A stretch of 64,000 nucleotides of DNA from an uncultured Opitutia bacterium (GTDB lineage: Bacteria; Verrucomicrobiota; Verrucomicrobiia; Opitutales; Opitutaceae). This document shows positions 52,609-62,200 of the stretch, piece by piece (within the stretch, counting starts at the first letter, position 1; every line of letters starts with the position of its first letter). The notes beneath the pieces are model-generated. The model worked only from the letters and a program-made list of their open reading frames with translations. It did not search any database and was not told where the DNA came from. A program made the translations under genes and the position numbers. The DNA lies in assembly GCA_903834135.1 (NCBI GenBank), contig CAILHZ010000006.1, positions 38,211 through 102,210 of the forward strand, written 5' to 3'.

Positions 52609-52890
52609 GTGAACTCCAAGCGACTTAGTTACTTTTTATTTCTCCTGCTTCTTTTGGGGCTGGGATTTATGGGTTTTGTGTCCTTCAAAGAAGCGCGTGT
52701 GCAGTATGTGCATTTAAAGCAGATTCAAGACAAGGATAGGCGTCGTCTTGAGGCAGCTCAGAAGGAATTAGAGAGAGAACAAGTCACCTTACAGCGTCTG
52801 CGTACCGATCCAGCCTTTGTGGAGCAGCAAATTCGCATGAAGTTAGGCTATACTAAGCCTGATGAAATGATTTTCCGCTTTGAGCAGTAG
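52609..52890 (+). CDS. FtsB/DivIC-like septum formation initiator protein
   Basis: The 93-residue bitopic protein has a short basic N-terminus, one membrane helix (about 7-24), then a coiled coil (KQIQDKDRRRLEAAQKELER) and the family end RTDPAFVEQQIRMKLGYTKP with DEMIFRF. Such proteins link FtsL and FtsQ in the divisome. The start is GTG 52609. It lies 23 bases before the UDP-sugar pyrophosphorylase gene. Confidence 0.88.
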   Translation: MNSKRLSYFLFLLLLLGLGFMGFVSFKEARVQYVHLKQIQDKDRRRLEAAQKELEREQVTLQRLRTDPAFVEQQIRMKLGYTKPDEMIFRFEQ

Positions 52891-52913
52891 CCTTTTTTGA
52901 TTCACAGTATTGT

Positions 52914-54350
52914 ATGGCTGCTCTTCATCCTTTGATCCACGTGTACCGCGATGCGGGACAAGGTCATGTATTCGAGTATTTCGACACGCTTACTGAAGCC
53001 GAACAAAGACAACTCCTGTTAGAGGCATCTGAAATTGATTTAGAGGAATTAAAGGTACTGAGTGAAACCTTGGTCCTTCAAAAAAAAGCTTTAGATACGA
53101 ATAGTTTTGAACAACTTAAACCAGCACCGTTTGAAAGCTTACCTCAAAAAGGGGGTAGTGCAAAATTATGGGCCTTAGCACGTGAAGTAGGAGAAGACGC
53201 CTTAAAGGCTGGAAGAGTAGCCGCATTCACTGTGGCTGGGGGTCAAGGTACACGTTTAGGTTTTGATGGACCGAAGGGGACTTTTGAAGTTACTGCGATT
53301 AAAAAGAAATCTTTATTCCAAGTCTTTGCTGAAAAAATTAAAGCAGCAGCAAAAGATTATGGTAAGGTGATTCACTGGTTTATTATGACCAGTCAGCAAA
53401 ACGATAAACAAACTATCTCATTTTTTCAGGAGCATGACTATTTTGGATTAGATTTTGAGCGTGTTCATTTCTTCAAGCAGGGAAGAATGCCTGCGGTTAA
53501 TTTTGAAGGTAAAATACTCTTAGAATCAAAGTCCTCTATAGCTCTATCACCCGATGGACATGGTGGATCATTAAGAGCACTTGAGCGCAGTGGTGCACTT
53601 AACTTCATGCAGAAAAATGGCATTGATACGCTAAGCTATTTTCAGGTGGATAATCCACTGGTGAGATGCATTGATCCTGTTTTTATTGGTTGGCATTTGC
53701 TGCGTAAGTCCGAGATGTCGAGTAAGATGGTGCCTAAGGCTTATGCAGAAGAAAAGGTAGGGCACTTCTGTATTCAGAATGATAAGTTGTGTGTAGTAGA
53801 GTATTCTGACTTACCAATGGAATTTCAGAAACAGCGCAGTGAAGCAGGCGAACTAAAGTATATCGCAGGCAGTATCGCTATTCATATTTTAGATAGGGAA
53901 TTTATTCGTAAGATGGCTAAAGCAGACAAAGGAGCTTTGGCCGTACTTCCCTTTCATAGAGCTGATAAGAAAATTACGTGCCTTGATTGCTCAGGAAATA
54001 TAGTAACGCCAACTAAGCCCAATGGAGTTAAGTTTGAACTTTTTGTTTTTGATGCACTTCCATTTGCTGCTAATCCAGTGGTGATAGAAACCGAGAGAAG
54101 TGAAGATTTTTCACCGGTTAAAAATGCAGAAGGGTTAGATAGTCCAAAGACCTGCAAAGAAGATCAGATGAGGCAAGCTGCACGCTGGCTTAAGGAGCTG
54201 GGTGAAACACTTCAGGTTGATTCAGCAGGCTTACCTTTAGTGAATATAGAAATTTCACCCTTATTTGGGTACGACTTTTTTTCATTTAAAAAACGCTGGT
54301 CAAAGTTAAAACCAAAACCTTCTTTTTCTAAAGATCTCTATCTTACATGA
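52914..54350 (+). CDS. UAP1-type UDP-sugar pyrophosphorylase
   Basis: The 478-residue protein is of the eukaryote-type UDPGP family (UDP-GlcNAc diphosphorylase like), not the bacterial GlmU type. The nucleotide site is AGGQGTRLGFDGPKGTFEV near 99. FIMTSQQNDKQTISFFQEHD, SPDGHGGSLRAL, YFQVDNPLVRC near 240 and GVKFELFVFDALPFA follow. It would form UDP-GlcNAc or UDP-hexose. It overlaps the mutase gene by ATGA (54347-54350), so the two steps are probably made together. Confidence 0.88.
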   Translation: MAALHPLIHVYRDAGQGHVFEYFDTLTEAEQRQLLLEASEIDLEELKVLSETLVLQKKALDTNSFEQLKPAPFESLPQKGGSAKLWALAREVGEDALKAGRVAAFTVAGGQGTRLGFDGPKGTFEVTAIKKKSLFQVFAEKIKAAAKDYGKVIHWFIMTSQQNDKQTISFFQEHDYFGLDFERVHFFKQGRMPAVNFEGKILLESKSSIALSPDGHGGSLRALERSGALNFMQKNGIDTLSYFQVDNPLVRCIDPVFIGWHLLRKSEMSSKMVPKAYAEEKVGHFCIQNDKLCVVEYSDLPMEFQKQRSEAGELKYIAGSIAIHILDREFIRKMAKADKGALAVLPFHRADKKITCLDCSGNIVTPTKPNGVKFELFVFDALPFAANPVVIETERSEDFSPVKNAEGLDSPKTCKEDQMRQAARWLKELGETLQVDSAGLPLVNIEISPLFGYDFFSFKKRWSKLKPKPSFSKDLYLT

Positions 54351-56296
54351 GCGATAACCAAAGCATTCAAGCCGCAGTAGCGCAGGGTAAATTGCTGAAT
54401 TCTGCAGCCCAAACAATCGAGGCATTCCGCCAGGCGAAACTTCCTCAGTGGGCTAGCCTGAGTATTGATGAATTAATCGCTCAGGAAGCATGGCAGGAAT
54501 TAAACGACCGATTTTACCGCTTCTTAGAATTTGGTACAGGTGGGATGCGCGGTCGTACGATGGGTGTAGTTAAAGCGAAAGCAGAAACAGGGACTCTTTC
54601 TGGCTTAGGTAGTCCTGAGTATGCAGCAATTGGTAGCAATATGCTCAATGACTTTACTCTGATTCGAGCCGTTATTGGGTTATACCGGTATACTGCTAAA
54701 GTTTTAGTTCAGAGATCTGTTACTACAAAACCGCGTATAGTGATTGCTTACGATGTGCGCCATTTCTCAAAACATTTCTGCGAACTTGCTGCATCAACAT
54801 GGGTAAAATTAGGCGGGGATGCTTTTATTTTTACAGATCCTCGGCCTACACCGCAATTAAGTTTTAGTGTACGCTGGCTTGGTGCACATGCAGGAGTTGT
54901 TATTACAGCAAGTCATAATCCTCCTCATGATAACGGCTTTAAAGCGTACTTCGATGATGGAGCGCAAGTAGTTCCTCCTCATGATACTGGTATTGTAAAA
55001 GAAGTGGACTTAGTTCCTTTAAGTGAAACGACCTCCTTTTTAATTAAAGATATTTCTAAAGTAACACTGCTTTCTGAAGAAGCAGATAAAGCGTATCTGG
55101 CAGTCGCTTCGCAATCTGTCCTCGATACGCACGTCATCAAAAGGGCAAAGCTTTCGGTTATCTTTACTAATATCCATGGCACGGGTGGGGTACATGGCCC
55201 TGCACTGCTTAAACAGTTTGGGGCTTTGGTAAAGTCAGTGCCTGAGCAAGCTGCCTTTGATCCTAACTTTCCAACTGTTAAGTCTCCAAACCCTGAGAAT
55301 GCTGAAGCTTTGTCTAGAGCTGTAGCACTAGCTGAAAAAGAAAATGCAGACTTAGTTTTAGCGACAGATCCAGACGATGACCGCATGGGCTGTGCAGTGC
55401 GTAACCGTACGGGGAAAATGGAATTACTGACAGGAAACCAAGTGGGTGCCCTCTTAGTTGATTACAGGCTTACACGCTTTAAGGAATTAGGCATTATCCC
55501 TAAACAGGGATCCAAGAATGTTTGTATAATAAAGACCTTTGTTACGACTTCACTGCAAGATGCAATCGGACATGCACATGGTGTTAAGGTGATCAATACG
55601 TTAACAGGCTTTAAGTGGATCGCATCTAAGATGAGAGCCTATGAAGTAGCCCTTCAAAAAGCTATGGGCCCTGCATTCCGCTACGATGAAATTACCCTTG
55701 CAGAAAAAGCACGGCTTCATCTAGAGCACAGTACGTTCTTTGCTTTTGGTAATGAGGAAAGTTATGGCTACCTTCCCAATGATCTTTTACGTGATAAAGA
55801 CGGCAATGCAGCCTGTCTTATGTTTGCAGAATTAGCGTCCTGGGTGAAAGACCGTGGTCTCACTGTTCCTGAGTACTTAGATCAGATCTATTTAAAGTAC
55901 GGCTTCTATTTAGAAGGTACAATTAATCTGTATTATGAAGGTGCCAGTGGTAATGCGAAAATTAAACGCATCATTGATTCTTACCGTAGTCAAAAGCCTC
56001 AAGTATTTGGTTCTATAGCTGTAACTCAGTTTCAAGATTTTGGACGTGAGGTTATTCTGGATGCAGATGGGGATCAGATTCCAAAACAAGATTTGTATGT
56101 CGTAAGTCTTGCTAATGGTGCTACTTTTGCAGCGCGTGGTTCAGGCACTGAACCTAAGATGAAGTTCTATTTATTTGCCCAAGCTAAAGCAGCTTCACTT
56201 GAAGCACTGCCTAGTGTTAAGGCTACTGTTAAACTAGAGCTAGAACAGCTAAAGGCCTTGATCGAATCTGATGCAAGACTAAGAGCTGAAAGCTAA
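54347..56296 (+). CDS. Phosphohexomutase (phosphoglucomutase/phosphomannomutase family)
   Basis: The 649-residue alpha-D-phosphohexomutase is long, like the PgcA/PGM2 type. It has GTGGMRGRTMG near 65, the catalytic Ser in ITASHNPPHDNGFKAYFDDG, metal loop DPDDDRMG, sugar-binding GNEESYGYLP and C-terminal phosphate loop ARGSGTEPKMKFY. It interconverts hexose 1- and 6-phosphates for the enzyme encoded just upstream. Converges with the giant gene, 3 bases from its stop. Confidence 0.93.
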   Translation: MSDNQSIQAAVAQGKLLNSAAQTIEAFRQAKLPQWASLSIDELIAQEAWQELNDRFYRFLEFGTGGMRGRTMGVVKAKAETGTLSGLGSPEYAAIGSNMLNDFTLIRAVIGLYRYTAKVLVQRSVTTKPRIVIAYDVRHFSKHFCELAASTWVKLGGDAFIFTDPRPTPQLSFSVRWLGAHAGVVITASHNPPHDNGFKAYFDDGAQVVPPHDTGIVKEVDLVPLSETTSFLIKDISKVTLLSEEADKAYLAVASQSVLDTHVIKRAKLSVIFTNIHGTGGVHGPALLKQFGALVKSVPEQAAFDPNFPTVKSPNPENAEALSRAVALAEKENADLVLATDPDDDRMGCAVRNRTGKMELLTGNQVGALLVDYRLTRFKELGIIPKQGSKNVCIIKTFVTTSLQDAIGHAHGVKVINTLTGFKWIASKMRAYEVALQKAMGPAFRYDEITLAEKARLHLEHSTFFAFGNEESYGYLPNDLLRDKDGNAACLMFAELASWVKDRGLTVPEYLDQIYLKYGFYLEGTINLYYEGASGNAKIKRIIDSYRSQKPQVFGSIAVTQFQDFGREVILDADGDQIPKQDLYVVSLANGATFAARGSGTEPKMKFYLFAQAKAASLEALPSVKATVKLELEQLKALIESDARLRAES

Positions 56297-56299
56297 GTT

Positions 56300-59200
56300 C
56301 TATTGAATATCGTATACTTCAATGAGTGCTACGCCAACTGTGCCACTCACACTAGAGCCCTCTACAGAGTAGGATCCAGGCGCTAGCGTGAGTAAAATAG
56401 CTGAGTCATTACTTTTGGGATCATTCAGTGGGAAGGCTCCTGCTGAAGCTGCAGCTTTAATAATTGAAGTATCTCCAGCCCAACCTGAGTTCGAACCAAT
56501 GATAGCTGTGCCACTAAATACTTTTAGTTGAGGATCGGGCATATATCCAGTGATCGCATAATTTGCCAATGTCGGACCAACGACACGAACTAGGACAGTC
56601 TTAGAGGTGTTTCCTCCTATTACAAAACCAGCTGTTATTTTAGAACCTGATTGAATAAGTTGCCCACAGGAGAGATTAACAAGTCTAGAACTTGAAGGCA
56701 AATAGGCAGCAGTAGGAGTATCATCGTAAATTTCTGCTAATGTATTTCCGGAGTTACCGGACGTACTGCCTACTTGAATGGTATATGCTGAAGGGGGAAG
56801 TGTGGTTACCAGTGCTGCATCAAGACTGGATGGGTTTGTAAGAGCGAAAGCTCCGGTTGCTGTGTCGGCAGCAGAAACTTGACTTTGATTTATGATCACA
56901 TTTGCCCACCCGGCATTATTGTTAATGATAAAAGGACCACTAAATAGTGATAAGCTTGGATCACCTAGTAAGCTTGGGACTTGGAAGACTTTAAGGGATG
57001 GTCCAACAGCTCGAATTAATAATGGCTGATTACCTGATGTACCATAGCCGCCGATAACAAATCCTAAAGAAAGTGCCTGATTACCCGGCCCATAATAGCT
57101 CAGTACTGATAAATTAATTAGACGCCCTGGATTGCTCGTTGGTGCCACTGAGATAAGTGCTGGGTTAGTGAGGATTGATCCAGAGGCATTCGTAATCATA
57201 CACTGGTAGGATCCAGAATTACCTACGCTTGCTGTAGTCATTAGAAGCGGATGTGTGGCTCCCGCAATTGCAATTCCATTTAAATACCACTGATAATTCG
57301 TGTAACTAGACTGAGTATTTACACCCACTTGAGTGCTTAAGGTAACAGTCTCTCCTGGAGTAACGAACTGAGTGTGCGGCTGTGTGGTAATGACTGGAGT
57401 TCCTGATGTAGGTGCTACAATTAGCAGTTGACCGTAACTAGCATAAGAACCTAAGGCATTGGTTGCTAATACCGAGTAGCTTCCTGAGCTCCAAGATTGG
57501 AAATTAGAAATTGAATACGATGGTCCATTTGCGCCAGCTATTGATTGGCCATTAAAATACCATTGGAAATTAGGGCTTGGATTCCCGGTTGCTGTTGCTG
57601 TGAGTGTTGCACTGCCTCCCAGTGGTACAGCTAGTGTGGAAGAAGTAGTTGTAGAAAGAGTGTTCGATGTGATGTGAGTTGAATCCATCGAGACCCCTGA
57701 AACAGTGGTAATAAATGGCGACCCACTAGCGTTTTGTAGGGTGAGTATTGCAGCTGCACTTGTGACTGAGTTTGCAGGATTAGTTGCAATTACAGTATAG
57801 CTTCCTTGATCAGTGAATTGAACTGAATTTAAAGTTAAGCTTGAGCTTGTTGCTGAAGTAATTGGTACCCAATTATTGTACCACTGGTAGGTTGGACTTG
57901 GAGTTCCTGATGCTAAGACTGTAAATGTTACTGTATTTCCAATTACACTTGTTTGTGACTGTGGCTGTAAAGTTATGACAGGAGCAATAGCTGGATTTGT
58001 GACACTAAGTACAGCAGCTAGACTTGCAGTGGATCCAGCTGCATTACTAAGTACTACCATGTAGCTACCTGCATTGGATGCTTGGCAATTTAGAATTGAA
58101 TACGTCGATGCAGTAGCTCCGTAAATGATAGCACCGTTTAGGTACCACTGATAAGACGTAGTTCCTGATGTGGATGTGGCAACTGCGAAGGTTGCTTGAC
58201 TGCCTACTTGAACGATTTGGGAGTTTGGTTGTAGTGATATTACTGGCGCACTGAAAGGTAATAGAACGCTTAACAGTGCGTTTGAGCTAGTCACAGAACT
58301 TACTGGATTAGTAACTACAACGCTGTATGAACCTGCGCTACTTGTTTGAGTATTTGTCAGTGTGTAAACAGATGATGTAGCTGATGGAATTGGAACTCCA
58401 TTAAAGAGCCACTGATAGCTAAGGGGTGCAGAGCCTAATGCACTCACGCTGAAGGTAACAGCTTGCGAGACAAAGATTGTCTGTGTTTGGGGCTGCTGTG
58501 TAATTGAAACGTTAACTGCAGGTTGAATAATTTTTAATGTGGCTGGGTTACTCGTGATTGAGCCTACTTGGTTAGTCAGGGTAACTGTGTATTGACCTGC
58601 ATTTGAAGCCTGAGTCGTACTTATAGCAAAGGAGGCGTTAGTAGCACCCGTGATTGCAGTCCCATTAAAGTACCACTGATAGGTTGGATTTGGAGTTCCT
58701 GAACCTGTGACAGTAAACGTTGCTCCACTGCCTAAGTTAACACTTTCTGATTGTGGCTGCTGAGTAATACTAGGTGCACTGCTTGGGACTGTTACTGTTA
58801 AGTTGGCTACATTACTTGCTACTGAGTAGTCAGTATTATTAACACTTACCGTATAGGAACCTGCTTGAGAAGCACTAGCAGAAGTAATCGTGTACGCTGC
58901 TGAAGTCGCCCCTGCAATCGCTGTTCCATTAAAATACCACTGGTAGGTTACACCTAGATTTTCTTGAACCGTAACAGTGAATAAAACAGCCGAGCCCAGT
59001 AAAACGGTTTGGGACTTTGGTTGATTTAAAATAACTGGAGCTGTGTGGGCTACACTTACCGTTAGACTTGCGGGAGCACTTGTAACTGAACCTGCCGAAT
59101 TTGTTAGGACTACCGTATACAGGCCTGCTGATGTTATCTGTGCACTTGATATGTTAAATGCAGGTCCGGTCGCACCTGCGATTGCAGTACCATTAAAGTA

Positions 59201-62200
59201 CCACTGATAGGTTGGATTAGGAGTTCCTGATGCACTCGTTGAGAATGTAACTGAACTTCCTTCAGCTACTGTTTGAGAAACAGGCTGTGTGAAGAAGCTA
59301 GGTAAAATCTGCGTTGTACTTGGTGGGTTAGAGACAGCAGAGGCTGAGAGAACTTGGGTCTTTGAGGTGGGTAAATAATCGTTATCACCCGCTTGAGTAG
59401 CAAGAATAGTGACCGGATTTAAATCTAAACACGTTAAAATATTTCCAACTAGAGTGGCATTTCCGTTAAGAATGGAGAAGGTTACGCCTAGGCCGCTTGA
59501 AGCTTTTGCCAATAAAGTAACTGGAGCTCCCAGAGTAGGTGTATTTATAGCCGAGAAATTTATTGTCTGTGAGCTAGGAAGAATAGTTAATACACTTGAA
59601 ACAGATCCGTAATAAAGTGAATCAACAACGTTTACTAAAACGTAGTAAGTGCCTGCTTCTGTAGGAGGATTAAATCCAGGGTAATAAACGACTGCTGCGC
59701 TTAATTGACTAGGTTGCAAGCTTATGGTGACTACTTTTGCTGACCCGTCGTACGTTTGAGTAGTATTTGAGATAGTGATACCAGCAGAAATTTTAGCGCT
59801 TGAGGTTACGCTAGGTGGTGCTGAAGGTGCGCTTGGTGTTGTTACACTTAAGGTGGTTGAAGCGGTTGCTGCCGTGTAATTGGACGTGTCTAAAGGGGTA
59901 AACGAAACGCTTAAGGCCTGGGTACCTGCAGGAAGTAGGGTGCCTAGGGGAGGCGTGTAGGTGAACACGCCATCTAATCCTAAGGCGGTCGCATTGAGCT
60001 GTGATTCACTTAATGGTGAATCTGAAGTAATTGACGAAGGGGTTGACCAACTAAGGACTGGGGTGGCTTTATTAATGACTAAAGTTCCTGTTGTTGACCC
60101 CGTATAATTAGTAGAGGCGGCGGTCGCATTAACCACATACGTTCCTGCTGCTGTTGGTGCAGTAGATGAACCGTTATAAGTTATAGCAATAACTCCACTT
60201 AAAGTTGAAGCGCTAACAGCTTCTGCAGAACCGTTAAAGGTTTGGGTCGTGTTACTTAAAGTAATCGTTTCGGTGGCTTGCGTAATTGTAAGTGGAACAC
60301 TCTTTGAAATAGATGTGTAATTTTTCGTATCAGAAGGAGTGAAGGTAACATTGAGTGTTTGCAGGCCTACACTTGGTGTTGCACCAAAAGTGGGTGAGTA
60401 AATAAATGTTCCAGATAGGCCAGCTGTATCTGCATCTAGCTGCATCGCATTGAGCGGTGTACCGTAAGTAGTAGCTTCAGGATTTGCCCAGTTAATAACA
60501 GGGGTTAGAGGATTAATGATGAGCGTTCCTGTAGTATAGCCCGTGTAATTAGGATCAACGACTGTTGCAGATACACTATAGGTACCTGCTGCTGTAGGTG
60601 TAATAGGTGAACCATTGTAAGTGACTGAAATTGATCCGTTAGCAGTGGATGCACTAATTTCTTTAGCTGAACCGCTATATATCTGATTTGTATTAGATAG
60701 GCTTACCGCTTCGGTTGCTTTATTTACTGTAAGACTAACAAAGGTATTACTATTTGATGTATAATTAGCTGTATCACTTGGACTAAATACCACGTTCAAG
60801 GTTTGGTTACCGGCTGCTAATAACGTTCCGGCGCTAGGTGAATAAGTTAGAGTGCCTGCAATATCCCCTTCGACAGAAGCACTCAGTTGAGGGCTACCAA
60901 GTACTGTACCATAAGTGATTGCTGACGGCGTAGCCCAAGTAACAATTGAAGTTTCTGGACTTACGTTAAAGGACCGAGAGATACTTGGTGCAGCGTTAAT
61001 TTTTGATCCACTGTCTCCACTTTGACTTGCAACCACAGTTACCGAACCTGCTCCTAAAATAGTCAATTGATTATCAGCAACTGATGCAGGACCTGATTCA
61101 ACGCTATAAGCAATAGCTAATCCAGAACTTGCTGTCGCAGTAAGTGTAATAGGTGCAGATCCAAATATAGTATTTGGAATCGAATTAAACGTTATTGTCT
61201 GATCTGAGTATGCCATGTCTTTCACAAGCAGATGAACCATAGCGGTAGCTTGGTTATAATTAGTTGTGTCAGTAGGGGTAAATGTTGCAGAGAGTGTTTG
61301 AGTCCCTGTTGCTAAAACTGTGCTAGCTGTAGGCGAGTATACAAATGTACCTGCAACATCTCCTGCGCTCGCATTGAGTTGAGTTGCACTCAGTGCTGTA
61401 CCCGATGTAATGTCTGCTGGAGTGTTCCATGTTATCCTTGGTGTCACTTGACTAATTGTGAATACTCCTGATTGAGTTCCAGAGTAGTTTGTATCCGAGA
61501 CAGTGGCTACTACTGCATAACTACCTGCTGCTGTAGGTAGTGTAGATGAGCCGTTATAGGTAACACTTATCGATCCGTTTGCAGCTGTCGCAGTGACTGA
61601 TTCTGAGTTCCCTGTGTATGTTTGTGTCGTATTACTTAATGAAATAGCTTCTGAAGCTTTAGTTACACTTAGTGTTACAAATGCAGAGTTATTGGACGTA
61701 TAATCAATTGTATTATCGGGAGTGAATGTAACATTGAGCGTATTATAACCACTACTTAACACTACACCAGAACTAGGACTGTAGTTAAAAGTACCAGCGA
61801 GACTTCCAGCGACACCCACAGCCGCCGCATTTAATTGTATACTAGATAAAGCAGATCCGTAAGAAACTGAATTTGGAGTTGCCCAGCTAACTACTGGTGT
61901 TGCTTTACTAATTTCAAATATGCCGCTTTCTGTGGCGTAATCACCTGCCGTATCACCTGCGACTGCTACCGTAAAAGGATACAGCCCTGGATCGAGTGGA
62001 TAGGGGACGGTAGCTCCAGAGCCTGAGGGATCGTAATAGGTAACAACAGAAGTTAGGCCATGTAACAAAGTCACGGGAAGATAAATTGGGCTTCCTGTGT
62101 AGATAGGATCGTCCGTATTGACCGTGATTACAACTGCAGGAGATATTTCAAGTACGGTAGCTGCTGTGTTGGTAGTATAGTTGAGTGTATCTGTAGGTGT

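Noticed and set aside
54979..55386. 135-residue minus-strand ORF inside the mutase gene
   Set aside because: It is antisense to conserved motifs including DPDDDRMG. Ser-rich shadow.
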